From NCBI GenBank assembly GCA_016342745.1, contig JAEINT010000002.1:1-64000 (forward strand): DNA of 64,000 nucleotides, given 5' to 3'. Of this stretch, positions 41,902 to 50,607 are shown piece after piece. Position numbers and translations under genes: made by a program. The stretch comes from Labilibaculum sp. (GTDB lineage Bacteria; Bacteroidota; Bacteroidia; Bacteroidales; Marinifilaceae). Position 1 is the first letter of the stretch. Each line of letters begins with the position of its first letter. The notes under the pieces are model-generated. The model saw only the letters and a list, made by a program, of their open reading frames with translations, was not told where the DNA came from and ran no database searches.

Positions 41902-42924
41902 ATGTTAGACAAAATAAAGAATTTACTTGAGGAGCTGAATGGATTTTCAGCAACGACACTTGAGGAAGTTGAACAATTTAGAATCAAACACCTTAGTAAA
42001 AAAGGTAGTATTGCTGTTTTGTTTGCTGATTTTAAAACCGTTCCTAACGAAGAAAAAAAGGCAGTTGGACAAGCTTTAAATGAATTAAAGACAGCTGCTA
42101 TGGATAAAGTGAATTCTTTAAAGGATAGCTTTACCAATACAGAATTCGGAAAGTCTGGTTTGGATTTGACTTTATCTGGCGATCCTGTAAAGTTAGGATC
42201 TCGTCATCCGCTTTCATTGGTGAAAAATGAAATTACAGAAATCTTTTCGCGTTTAGGATTTACTATTTCTGAAGGACCAGAAATTGAAGATGATTGGCAT
42301 AATTTCTCAGCTTTAAATTTCCCTGAGGAGCATCCAGCACGTGATATGCAAGATACTTTCTTTATTGAGAAAAATCCAGATGTGATTTTACGTACGCACA
42401 CATCGTCGGTACAAGCGCATGATATGTCTGAAATGGAATTACCAATTCGTTGTTTAACGCCAGGTCGTGTTTTCCGTAATGAAGCAATATCAGCTAGAGC
42501 TCACTGTATTTTTCACCAAATTGAGTGTTTATACATCGATGAGAACGTTTCTTTTGCTGATTTGAAGCAAACCCTTACTTATTTCGCAAAAGAGTTCTTT
42601 GGCGAGAAAACAGAGATTCGTTTGCGTCCATCTTATTTCCCATTTACTGAACCATCGGCCGAGGTTGATGTTACTTGTTCACTTTGTGGTGGAAAAGGAT
42701 GTAATGTTTGCAAAGGAACAGGTTGGTTAGAGATTTTAGGTTGTGGTATGGTCGATCCAAACGTATTGGAATTAAACGGTATCGATAACAAGAAATACAC
42801 AGGTTTTGCATTAGGAATGGGAATCGAAAGAATCACCATGTTGAAATATGGTATTAAAGATCTTCGTTTGTTCTTCGAGAACGACCTTCGATTCTTAGAG
42901 CAATTTTCTGCTGCAGGATTCTAA
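41902..42924 (+). CDS. pheS: Phenylalanyl-tRNA synthetase alpha subunit
   Basis: The catalytic subunit of the (alpha-beta)2 PheRS. The 340-residue protein has the N-terminal coiled-coil that contacts tRNA, then class II motifs: GPEIEDDWHNFSALNFPEEHPARDMQDTFF, motif 2 GRVFRNEAISARAHCIFHQIE and motif 3 GFALGMGIERITMLKYGI. It also has the cysteine-rich insert CSLCGGKGCNVCKGTGWLEILGCG found in many bacterial PheS. The frame extends upstream to 41818, but MLDKIKNLLEE at 41902 gives the family length and follows the promoter. pheT is not next to it. Confidence 0.97.
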   Translation: MLDKIKNLLEELNGFSATTLEEVEQFRIKHLSKKGSIAVLFADFKTVPNEEKKAVGQALNELKTAAMDKVNSLKDSFTNTEFGKSGLDLTLSGDPVKLGSRHPLSLVKNEITEIFSRLGFTISEGPEIEDDWHNFSALNFPEEHPARDMQDTFFIEKNPDVILRTHTSSVQAHDMSEMELPIRCLTPGRVFRNEAISARAHCIFHQIECLYIDENVSFADLKQTLTYFAKEFFGEKTEIRLRPSYFPFTEPSAEVDVTCSLCGGKGCNVCKGTGWLEILGCGMVDPNVLELNGIDNKKYTGFALGMGIERITMLKYGIKDLRLFFENDLRFLEQFSAAGF

Positions 42925-42955
42925 ACAAAAAGATTGATTATTATATGATATAGAG

Positions 42956-42990
42956 AGTGCCTTTCAATTTTGAAAGGCACTTTTATTTTT
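42956..42990 (+). terminator. Terminator of pheS
   Basis: Arms AGTGCCTTTCA (42956-42966) and TGAAAGGCACT (42971-42981) around a four-base loop, then a T-rich run. Confidence 0.88.
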
Positions 42991-43001
42991 TTGTAAAGTA
43001 C

Positions 43002-43021
43002 AGACGCACGGCCGTGCGTCT
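43002..43021. repeat. REP-like 20-bp palindrome next to the OsmC gene
   Basis: AGACGCACGGCCGTGCGTCT is a perfect palindrome, far richer in G+C than its surroundings, preceded by GTAC (reading GTACAGACG). The same GTACAGACG-N10-CGTCT frame is seen in reverse inside the RAYT gene at 44880-44903. It lies between the pheS terminator and the OsmC stop, typical of extragenic REP elements mobilised by RAYT transposases. Confidence 0.75.
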
Positions 43022-43030
43022 CTTCAAATA

Positions 43031-43450
43031 CTATTCCTCATGATAAATAATCTCCGAAGTAACAGGAATTGCCTGTTTGTACAAAGCACTAACACCGCAA
43101 TATTCTTCTTCAGATAATTTTACGGCTCTTTTAATTTTTTTATGAGGTAAATCGGTTCCAAAAAATTCAAAAACAATATGCATGTTTTTGTAATAGCTAG
43201 GTTGTTCCTCTGTTAGTTCACCTTCAACTGATACTTTGATGTCCTTCACATCAACACGCATTTTTTTTAGGATAAGCGCCATATCAATACCAGTACATCC
43301 AGCTAAAGCGGTCAACATTAGTTTTTTTGGACGAAAACCTCTGTCTTCGCCACCAACTTCTGTTCCTGCATCGGTTATCATTTTGTGTCCATCCATGTCT
43401 GTTTCGTAAGCCAGATTTCCCAACCACGACATTTCTACTTTATGCTTCAT
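43031..43450 (-). CDS. OsmC family peroxiredoxin-like protein
   Basis: A 139-residue OsmC/Ohr-superfamily protein with the two redox cysteines C52 (LAGCTGIDMALIL) and C118 (EEEYCGVSALY). Family members reduce organic hydroperoxides, and many are linked to fatty-acid or thiol stress. The sequence is closer to OsmC than Ohr in its GF.PKKLML-like segment before the first cysteine. It is monocistronic and divergent from the Crp-like regulator across 215 bp. Confidence 0.92.
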   Translation of the reverse strand: MKHKVEMSWLGNLAYETDMDGHKMITDAGTEVGGEDRGFRPKKLMLTALAGCTGIDMALILKKMRVDVKDIKVSVEGELTEEQPSYYKNMHIVFEFFGTDLPHKKIKRAVKLSEEEYCGVSALYKQAIPVTSEIIYHEE

Positions 43451-43665
43451 ATTATTGTTGTTTTTAGTCTACTATAAGGCTTGTATAAGTAAAACTTAAA
43501 TTTGTATATTTAAACCTGAATATAATTCGTTTTTGATTTATATTAAAAGTATAAAAAAGCCATCTAATCATCTAACTTTTCATGTAGCTTTTAAAAATAT
43601 AAAAGCTCTGATTGAAAAAGAGTTGTTGAAATGGTAGTATTAGTTTCAGTTTTAATTTGAAGTGA

Positions 43666-44370
43666 ATGAAGCAGAATCAAATTCTTCCAAATTGTAATCA
43701 ATTAGCCGAGAAATTTGGCGAACGATTTCAGCATCTTCAGCGTGAGGATATGAATCTTTTGTTCTGGGACGAAGATGTACATTTCTTTAAGAGAGGAAGT
43801 GTGATCTACTCAGAGGGAGATTCAGCAAAGGGATGTTATTTTCTTTTCTCAGGAGTTTTAAAAGTTTTTAAAACAGGAATTGAAGGGAAAGAACAAATTA
43901 TAAAATTTGCGAAACCAGGTAATTTAATTGGTTTTAGATCCGTATTAAGTAAGGAACGTGCTTGTACTTCAGCGAAGGTAATTGAAGATACCATTGTATG
44001 TTTTATACCAGGTAATGTACTTACCAAGTTAATACGTGAGAATTCAGACTTTGCGATGGAACTAATGGAAATTACTTGCAAAGAATTGGATGAAGCGAAC
44101 GATTACATTACTGATATTGCTCAAAAAACGGTTCGTGAACGTTTAGCAGAGATTTTAGTGCATTTAGAGAGTACTTTCGGTCTAACAGAGGACAACACAC
44201 TTAAAATTGCATTAACGCGCGAAGAACTCGCCAATATGGTTGGTACAGCTACCGAATCGGTTATTCGTCTGTTATCAGAATTTAAATCAGATAAATTGAT
44301 TGAATTGAACGGTCGAAAAATTAAAATTCTTAACAGTAAAGCACTTAAAAAGGTTGGTGGAATATTATAA
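43666..44370 (+). CDS. Crp/Fnr family transcriptional regulator
   Basis: A 234-residue Crp-type regulator. The N-terminal cyclic-nucleotide-binding-like barrel contains IYSEGDSAKGCYFLFSGVLKVF and FAKPGNLIGFRSVLS. The C-terminal winged helix has LTREELANMVGTATESVIRLLSEFKSDKLIEL. It lacks the cysteine cluster of Fnr. Whether it binds cAMP is unclear: the phosphate-binding cassette residues are not the classical R-S/T pair, having GFRSVLSKERACTSA. Targets are unknown; the class III cyclase at 34.5 kb is a possible signal source. Confidence 0.92.
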   Translation: MKQNQILPNCNQLAEKFGERFQHLQREDMNLLFWDEDVHFFKRGSVIYSEGDSAKGCYFLFSGVLKVFKTGIEGKEQIIKFAKPGNLIGFRSVLSKERACTSAKVIEDTIVCFIPGNVLTKLIRENSDFAMELMEITCKELDEANDYITDIAQKTVRERLAEILVHLESTFGLTEDNTLKIALTREELANMVGTATESVIRLLSEFKSDKLIELNGRKIKILNSKALKKVGGIL

Positions 44371-44389
44371 GCCAACTTACAAAATATAC

Positions 44390-44423
44390 AATCCCCATCT
44401 GGTTTACTAGGTGGGGATTTTTT
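44390..44423 (+). terminator. Terminator of the Crp-like gene
   Basis: Arms AATCCCCATCT (44390-44400) and AGGTGGGGATT (44409-44419), with one G-U pair, then a T run. Confidence 0.88.
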
Positions 44424-44593
44424 CATTAATTTTTTTCAGAATTGATTGATGCCTGAAAATGTGATTAACACTGGCAAATAATTACTGTTAAGCTATAACT
44501 GTATGTCCAATTAATATTATTTCTCACTTATTATTTGGGTGAATCTCATAATGTGTTTACTTTCATAGTGTTTTTTACTGTTAAATAAGTAAA

Positions 44594-45163
44594 ATGATAA
44601 AATTTCAAAATAAATACCGCATTCCATCGGCGCGTGCTGTGTGGTGGAATTATTCTAACGAAGGCAGCTATTTTGTAACCATTTGCAGTCATAAGAGGCA
44701 GTTCTTTTTTGGGGATGTTTCTGATCAGAAAATGGAATTATCCTCCATTGGAAAATTGGCCGATCAATTTTGGAGTGAGATTCCCTATCATTTCCCATTT
44801 GTAAAATTGCATGCATTTGTGGTGATGCCCAATCATGTGCACGGCATTATCGAAATTATAAATCATGCAAATAATGCAGAGACGTTGCATGCAACGTCTG
44901 TACATGAAATGCCTATGCCGGATAAATCGAATGCCAAAAATGAAAATATGGCGGCCATATCCCCTAAAAAAGGATCATTGGCCTGCATCATCCGATCCTA
45001 CAAATCGGCCGTTACGAAAAAGGCCCGGTTAATTAATCCAAAATTTAAATGGCAAGAGCGATTTCACGATCATATTATTCGCGATGATCAGGAATATTAT
45101 CGTATTTCAAATTATATCAATAATAATCCGCAGAAATGGGGTGAGGATAAATTTAAAGAATAA
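44594..45163 (+). mobile_element. REP-associated tyrosine transposase (RAYT) gene
   Basis: A 189-residue Y1 transposase of the RAYT (IS200-like, TnpA_REP) family. The HUH motif is N80-H-V-H-G in VVMPNHVHGIIE, with the catalytic tyrosine in RDDQEYYRISNYI (about residues 168-169) and the N-terminal VTICSHKRQFFFG segment. Such enzymes nick and move REP palindromes. A perfect REP-like palindrome is embedded at 44880-44899, coding for ETLHATS in the variable segment after the HUH strand, and a half-site (ACGTCTGTA) lies at 45186-45194 just downstream. The gene has no visible terminal repeats and appears domesticated. Confidence 0.92.
44880..44899. repeat. REP-like palindrome inside the RAYT coding sequence
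   Basis: AGACGTTGCATGCAACGTCT is a perfect 20-bp palindrome followed by GTAC. Its reverse complement reads GTACAGACG-N10-CGTCT, the same frame as the extragenic element at 43002-43021 but with a different central ten bases. It keeps the reading frame open. Confidence 0.8.
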
Positions 45164-45185
45164 TTGCAGGAATAATTTTTATCGT

Positions 45186-45194
45186 ACGTCTGTA
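45186..45194. repeat. REP half-site downstream of the RAYT gene
   Basis: ACGTCTGTA matches one arm plus the flanking bases of the REP-like elements (CGTCTGTAC), without a second arm. It is probably a decayed copy. The match is short and could be chance. Confidence 0.35.
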
Positions 45195-45207
45195 TCAAAA
45201 ACAAAAA

Positions 45208-46326
45208 ATGAAAAAAACATTATTACTCGCATTATTGGTAGGATTTGCAATATTTAGCAAGGCACAATTAAATTACATCAACTATCACAACGAATTAAAT
45301 CAGGCTAAGCTTTTAATTGCCAAAGCAAATTATGTTGATGCCTTAGCGATTCATTTAGATGTATTCAAGAAGTATCCTAAGCATTTTTATAGAGATGTTC
45401 ACAATGCTTGTGTTTGTGCCATTCGTTGCGAAAAGTTTTCAAATGTAAATTTATTGGCTTCTGAATTGGTTTTGCTTGGATATAAATTGGAAGATTTTGA
45501 ACAATCAGCTTTTGATGCGTTTAGAAACAGTGATCAATGGAATTCTTTTTGTAAGACTTATCCTAAGCTGCGAAAAGAATACAAAGCGGGTTTTAATGAT
45601 TACTTGAGTAAAAAGTATTACTGCATGTTCAGAGAAGATCAAAAAATTGCATTATCTTCTCCAAAAGGCAATCCAATATCAGATCAAGCGCGATGGGAAT
45701 TATCAGCTCTTTTAAAATTGGATTATCAATCCAATGGTATTCCGCAATTTATGCATTATAAAGATCCCTTGTTTCTTCAATATTATATCATGTATAGACA
45801 CTATTTTGGAAGAATAAACTATCTCAAAAATCATCCTGAAATTGAAGGAGGGAAAGAAATTTTGGAAAAATATAGAAAAATAGATTTTAATAAAATTTTG
45901 ATAAGCGAAATTAAGAAAGGAAATATTTCTCCAAAAACCTTGGTTGATGCCGCTACTTATAACGCAAATCCTTATGGAAAGGAATCATTGCTAAATATAG
46001 ATTTTGAAAATGAAAAAATTTATCTAAGTCTTAATGAAAATTTTGAAGAAAGAGATCAGATTGAGAAAAATAGACTTGCAATTGGAATGCTTACTTTAGA
46101 GGAGGAATTTGGATTAGAAATTTGTGGGACGTGGTATTCTGAATATCCTTTTCCCCAAATTAAAGAGCGTATTATGAGTTTAGATACTAATGACAAAAAA
46201 TTAGTTTTTAAAATTATTGGAGAAGAGGAGGCGAAAACCAGAAAAAAATACTCAAATAAGTTAAAAAAGATATTTTTTCTCAATGCCTATGAGAATGATA
46301 AAGAGATCAATTATTTAGGACTTTAG
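45208..46326 (+). CDS. Exported protein with TPR-like N-terminus, unknown function
   Basis: A 372-residue protein with a signal peptide ending near SKAQ (residue 19). The N-terminal part (about 25-120) reads as TPR-like helical pairs (AKLLIAKANYVDALAIHLDVFKKYP). The remainder is polar with many aromatics (YKDPLFLQYYIMYRHYFGRINYLKNHPE) and matches no family I know. It lies 206 bp upstream of the C39 exporter gene on the same strand, so it may belong to the peptide-export locus, for example as an accessory or immunity-like protein; that is inference. Confidence 0.7.
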   Translation: MKKTLLLALLVGFAIFSKAQLNYINYHNELNQAKLLIAKANYVDALAIHLDVFKKYPKHFYRDVHNACVCAIRCEKFSNVNLLASELVLLGYKLEDFEQSAFDAFRNSDQWNSFCKTYPKLRKEYKAGFNDYLSKKYYCMFREDQKIALSSPKGNPISDQARWELSALLKLDYQSNGIPQFMHYKDPLFLQYYIMYRHYFGRINYLKNHPEIEGGKEILEKYRKIDFNKILISEIKKGNISPKTLVDAATYNANPYGKESLLNIDFENEKIYLSLNENFEERDQIEKNRLAIGMLTLEEEFGLEICGTWYSEYPFPQIKERIMSLDTNDKKLVFKIIGEEEAKTRKKYSNKLKKIFFLNAYENDKEINYLGL

Positions 46327-46532
46327 TAATTTTTCTTTGGACGATTACTTTCAGATTAAATGAACACATTTTTATGGGTTGTAATGAAGACTGATTACGA
46401 GTTAGAAAAAATATTGGAATACTTATTTGAACTGTTTTTATATTTATTAATATAAATCCTCTGTTTAGTCCATTCCAACAATTTTCCCTATTTTTAGCTT
46501 GACTATAATAAATTACTAACTACGATTCTACT

Positions 46533-48740
46533 TTGAAGAAAAAATTTCCCCATTTCCGCCAATTGGATGCCATGGATTGTGGCCCAACATGTTTGCGAAT
46601 GATTGCCTCTCATTTTGGTAAGAACTTCAGCCTTCAATCTTTACGAGATAAATCGCACATTACCCGAGAAGGTGTTTCTATGTTGGGCATAGCCGATGCA
46701 GCGGAAAGTATTGGTTTGAAAACTATGGGTGTTCGAATTAGCTACAAGCAATTACAAGATGATGCCACGCTTCCTGCTATTTGTCATTGGGGGCAAAATC
46801 ATTTTGTGGTAGTTCACAAAATTGAGGTCAAAAAGAAAAAAACCATCGTTCATGTTGCCGATCCGGCATCCGGTTTATTAAAATTTACCAAAGAGGAATT
46901 TATTAAGTCGTGGGCAAGTACACAAAGTCAAGGGGAACAGAAAGGCTTGTGCTTATTGGTAGAAACAACACCTGATTTTTACGCTCAGGGCGACGAGGAT
47001 GTATCCAATAAAAAAAACATTGGCTTTTTATTAAAATATTTAAAACCATACAAAAAATTTCTTGTTCAGTTGGGCTTGGGAATGTTGTTTGGTTCTTTGT
47101 TGCAACTAATATTTCCTTTTCTAACACAGTCAATTGTTGATGTTGGTATCAATACCCAAAACCTGGATTTTATCTATTTGGTATTGATTGCACAGCTGGT
47201 TTTATTCATTTCTCGAATGTCGGTGGAATTTATTCGAAGTTGGATTCTTTTGCACATATCAACGCGAATCAACATCTCATTAATATCCGATTTTTTAATC
47301 AAGTTAATGAAGTTGCCAATTGGCTTTTTTGATATTAAAATGATTGGTGATTTGCTGCAGCGAATTCAAGATCATACACGAATTGAAAATTTCCTTACAT
47401 CATCTACCTTAAGCATTCTTTTTTCGATGGTTAACCTACTCATTTTCGGAGTAGTTTTAGCGATTTATGATCTGCAAATTTTTGTTGTTTTCCTTATTGG
47501 ATCAGCTTTATATATTATCTGGGTAAACCTTTTTTTAAAGAAAAGAAGGGAATTGGATGGAAAGCGATTTGCACAACTTTCCAACAATCAAAATTCATTG
47601 GTTCAGTTAATTACTGGAATGCAGGAGATTAAGCTGAACAATTGCGAGAAGCAAAAACGTTGGGAGTGGGAACAAATTCAAGCAGAATTGTTTAAAGTTA
47701 GAACCAAAGGTTTGGCCTTAAATCAGTATCAGGTTTCAGGTTCGGTATTCTTCAACGAAACAAAGAATATCATCATCACCTTTTTGGCCGCAAAATCTGT
47801 TTTGGATGGCGGTATGACTTTAGGTATGATGCTGGCGGTATCCTACATTATTGGACAATTAAATTCACCTTTAGATAATTTGGTTCAGTTTATTCATTCT
47901 TGGCAAGATGCTAAAATCTCGCTAGAGCGATTGGGAGAAATTCATGAAATGAAGGAAGAGGAACTTCCAAATGAGGATCGTTTAACCGATTTACCAGAAG
48001 AAAAAGCGATTGATATTGAAAAGGTGTTTTTTCAGTACGAAGGACCTCATTCCGAAATGGTATTGAATGATGTTGAGCTAAAAATTGAACAAAGTAAAAC
48101 GACTGCTATTGTTGGTGCTTCGGGAAGTGGTAAAACAACCTTAATAAAGCTGATGTTGGGATTTTATCCAGCCACGAAAGGGAGAATTTCTTTAGGCGGT
48201 GTTAATTTGGATAATTACAGTTCTTCTATGTGGCGTCAAAACTGTGGTGTTGTTATGCAAGACGGGTTTATCTTTTCAGACACCATGGCAAAAAATATTG
48301 CAGTGGGTGTTGAGCACATCGATAAGAAAAGGCTTTTGTATGCTGTTCAGGTTGCGTGTATCGATCAGTTTATTGAAAGTTTACCATTACGCTACAATAC
48401 TAGAATTGGAGCCAATGGGCACGGTTTAAGTCAAGGACAGAAACAACGAATTTTAATTGCCAGAGCAGTTTATAAAAATCCTGATTTCTTATTTTTCGAT
48501 GAGGCAACAAATGCTTTAGATGCCAACAACGAAAAGGCGATCATGAATAAGTTAGATGAGTTTAGTAAGGGCAGAACAGTTGTTGTTGTTGCGCACCGTT
48601 TAAGTACAGTTCGAAACGCCGATAAAATCATTGTTTTGGATAAAGGAAAAATTGTTGAAGAGGGTAATCATGAAGAACTTACAAAATTGAAAGGTGCTTA
48701 TTACGAGTTGGTAAAGAATCAATTAGAACTTGGAAACTAG
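46533..48740 (+). CDS. Peptidase-containing ABC exporter (C39 protease, PCAT)
   Basis: A 735-residue bacteriocin/peptide exporter that removes GG leaders and exports the product. The N-terminal C39 peptidase has Cys16 in DCGPTC, His90 in NHFVVVH and Asp110 in ADPA. Five to six membrane segments follow (about 165-450). The ATPase has Walker A GASGSGKTT near 528, signature LSQGQKQRI and Walker B FLFFDEATNALD. The start codon is TTG, since no ATG precedes the catalytic cysteine region except one that would delete the conserved HFRQLDAMDCG lead-in. No GG peptide is seen beside it; the trio at 37-474 is a possible substrate set. Confidence 0.94.
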   Translation: MKKKFPHFRQLDAMDCGPTCLRMIASHFGKNFSLQSLRDKSHITREGVSMLGIADAAESIGLKTMGVRISYKQLQDDATLPAICHWGQNHFVVVHKIEVKKKKTIVHVADPASGLLKFTKEEFIKSWASTQSQGEQKGLCLLVETTPDFYAQGDEDVSNKKNIGFLLKYLKPYKKFLVQLGLGMLFGSLLQLIFPFLTQSIVDVGINTQNLDFIYLVLIAQLVLFISRMSVEFIRSWILLHISTRINISLISDFLIKLMKLPIGFFDIKMIGDLLQRIQDHTRIENFLTSSTLSILFSMVNLLIFGVVLAIYDLQIFVVFLIGSALYIIWVNLFLKKRRELDGKRFAQLSNNQNSLVQLITGMQEIKLNNCEKQKRWEWEQIQAELFKVRTKGLALNQYQVSGSVFFNETKNIIITFLAAKSVLDGGMTLGMMLAVSYIIGQLNSPLDNLVQFIHSWQDAKISLERLGEIHEMKEEELPNEDRLTDLPEEKAIDIEKVFFQYEGPHSEMVLNDVELKIEQSKTTAIVGASGSGKTTLIKLMLGFYPATKGRISLGGVNLDNYSSSMWRQNCGVVMQDGFIFSDTMAKNIAVGVEHIDKKRLLYAVQVACIDQFIESLPLRYNTRIGANGHGLSQGQKQRILIARAVYKNPDFLFFDEATNALDANNEKAIMNKLDEFSKGRTVVVVAHRLSTVRNADKIIVLDKGKIVEEGNHEELTKLKGAYYELVKNQLELGN

Positions 48741-48758
48741 ATTTAATTAATGATAATG

Positions 48759-48766
48759 TTAGACGC
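48759..48766. repeat. Left inverted repeat flanking the GxxExxY gene
   Basis: TTAGACGC, part of the longer TTAGACGCAGATTTTTT, lies 19 bp before the GxxExxY ATG and is the reverse complement of GCGTCTAA at 49208-49215. Similar GACGCAGATTT words are commonly seen beside GxxExxY genes in Bacteroidota, from memory. Confidence 0.45.
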
Positions 48767-48784
48767 AGATTTTTTAAGATATTT

Positions 48785-49201
48785 ATGATTAAAGATGATA
48801 ATTATAAACATAGCGAAGTAACAGATAAGATAATAGATGCTTATTATACTGTATTCAATAAACTTGGTGTTGGTTTTCGTGAATCGGTTTATGAAAACGC
48901 TTTGTTGATCGAGTTGGATAAGAGATTATTAAAGTTTGAGCAGCAAAAGAATATTAAAGTTCATTATGATAGCCAATTAATTGGTAATTTTTATGCGGAT
49001 GTTGTTGTTGAAGATTGTGTAATTCTTGAATTAAAAGCGATGGAAAGTTTAAGACCCGAGCATGAAGTTCAAATGGTTAATTATTTGAGGGCAACTGAAA
49101 TTGAAGTAGGCTTACTTTTAAATTTTGGCAGTAAGCCTCAATTCAAAAGAAAGGTATTTAGCAATTCAAGAAAAAATCTTAATCATCGTATAAAATCATA
49201 A
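48785..49201 (+). CDS. GxxExxY family protein (PD-(D/E)XK nuclease superfamily)
   Basis: A 138-residue GxxExxY protein (PDDEXK_3). The naming motif is in GVGFRESVYENALLIEL, and the nuclease-fold core follows as GNFYADVVVEDCVILELKAMESL, with D and E-x-K in place, then HEVQMVNYLRATEIEVGLLLNFG. Its function is unproven; the family is abundant and mobile-looking in Bacteroidota. It sits between the PCAT and HlyD genes, bounded by short inverted repeats, so it probably inserted into the export operon. It does not break either neighbour. Confidence 0.9.
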   Translation: MIKDDNYKHSEVTDKIIDAYYTVFNKLGVGFRESVYENALLIELDKRLLKFEQQKNIKVHYDSQLIGNFYADVVVEDCVILELKAMESLRPEHEVQMVNYLRATEIEVGLLLNFGSKPQFKRKVFSNSRKNLNHRIKS

Positions 49202-49207
49202 TAATCA

Positions 49208-49215
49208 GCGTCTAA
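49208..49215. repeat. Right inverted repeat flanking the GxxExxY gene
   Basis: GCGTCTAA, seven bases after the GxxExxY stop codon, is the reverse complement of the left element at 48759-48766. The pair brackets the gene and lies just before the HlyD start. Confidence 0.45.
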
Positions 49216-49237
49216 TATCTAATAGTATCTATGTCTT

Positions 49238-50536
49238 ATGGAAAAGGATCCAAATATTGAATTACGATCAGATGAAGTAAAGGAAATACTGCAAAGAATG
49301 CCGAATTGGATCATTCGTAGTGGCACAACTATGTTCTTTCTGATCATTTTATTAATTGTTGTGGGCAGTTGGTTTTTCCGTTATCCGGATATAATACATT
49401 CCAAATTGGTGCTGACAACCCTGAATCCACCTGCCGAATTGATTGCTCGATCATCCGGGCAGATTCAAAATCTGTATGTTGCAGATAATCAAGAGGTGAA
49501 AAAGGGAGAGCTGCTAGCCATTATAGAAAATCCAGCTGTTAATGATGATGTTTTTGTTTTAAAATCAAAAATGGAAGAATTTCATGAGCATCTTACTGGT
49601 GTGGATGGAATTAAGTCCAAATTGTTAGAAGGTGATTTTCGTTTGGGACAAATTCAATCGTACTACAATGGTTTTTTAAAGTCATATGTTGACTATCAAC
49701 GTTTTTTTGATTTAGACTATTACGATCGCAAAATTGCTTCTTATCGAGATAAGATCAGTAAATACAATTTGTATTACGATCGGCAGTACCAACAAAAAGT
49801 TATTTCTGAAAGTGAATTGGCAATAGCTAAAAAACAATTTATTCGTGATTCATCCTTGTTTGTTAGGGGGGTTATTTCCCAGTCTGACTTTCAAAATGCT
49901 CGTAAGAAATATCTAGAGCAAAGTTATGCATTCCATGGTTCTCGCTCTTCGCTGGCCTCTACTCAGATTAGCATTTCTGAGGTCAATCAGCAAATCATAG
50001 ATTTAGAACTTAACAAGGAAAATGAAAGAAAGGAATTACAGAATCTACTCATTCAATCCTTCGATAATTTAAAGGCTCAGATTAATATTTGGGAACAAAA
50101 ATATGTGCTCACAACACCTATTGATGGTAAGGTTAGTTTCAACCGTTTTTACAGCTCCAATCAAAATGTAAAGACGGGAGAGAGGGTTTTTACTGTTTTG
50201 CCTTCAGATTCTGCCAAAATAGTTGCTAGGGTTGAATTAGGAGTACAAGGAGCTGGTAAGGTTAAAATTGGGCAAAGGGTGAATATAAAATTAGATAATT
50301 ATCCTTATCTTGAATATGGCATGTTGGAAGGAACCATAAGATCTATTTCAAAAGTTCCAGAAGACCAGAAATATAGTTTGGACGTTGATTTTCCTAATGG
50401 CTTGGTAACAAACTACGATATTGAGCTCGAATTTGCTCAGCAAATTGAGGGGCAAGCAGAAATTATAACAGAAGATTTTAGATTGCTTCAACGTATTTTT
50501 AATCCAATTAGAGCGCTTTTAAAAGAACGTTTATAG
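49238..50536 (+). CDS. HlyD family secretion adaptor
   Basis: A 432-residue membrane-fusion protein. One membrane segment (about 30-50) is followed by a lipoyl half-motif (ELIARSSGQIQNLYVADNQEVKKGELLAIIENP), a long coiled-coil (about 110-285), the second lipoyl part (LTTPIDGKVSFNRFYSSNQNVKTGERVFTVLP) and a beta-barrel. It links the C39 exporter to an outer-membrane channel, for which TolC at 29.5 kb or another copy may serve. It is 497 bp from the exporter gene only because the GxxExxY gene intervenes. Confidence 0.93.
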   Translation: MEKDPNIELRSDEVKEILQRMPNWIIRSGTTMFFLIILLIVVGSWFFRYPDIIHSKLVLTTLNPPAELIARSSGQIQNLYVADNQEVKKGELLAIIENPAVNDDVFVLKSKMEEFHEHLTGVDGIKSKLLEGDFRLGQIQSYYNGFLKSYVDYQRFFDLDYYDRKIASYRDKISKYNLYYDRQYQQKVISESELAIAKKQFIRDSSLFVRGVISQSDFQNARKKYLEQSYAFHGSRSSLASTQISISEVNQQIIDLELNKENERKELQNLLIQSFDNLKAQINIWEQKYVLTTPIDGKVSFNRFYSSNQNVKTGERVFTVLPSDSAKIVARVELGVQGAGKVKIGQRVNIKLDNYPYLEYGMLEGTIRSISKVPEDQKYSLDVDFPNGLVTNYDIELEFAQQIEGQAEIITEDFRLLQRIFNPIRALLKERL

Positions 50537-50607
50537 TTTTTCCTTTTATTTAAGCTTAATTATTTTTAATTTGAGATAATCATAATTTAACTCAAATAAA
50601 TTCTCGT

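Noticed and set aside
46360-46455. A 31-codon ORF between the exported TPR-like gene and the C39 exporter, considered as a precursor peptide
   Set aside because: It has no GG motif and no leader-like sequence, and its tail is a hydrophobic run ending in YLLI. It looks like a chance frame.
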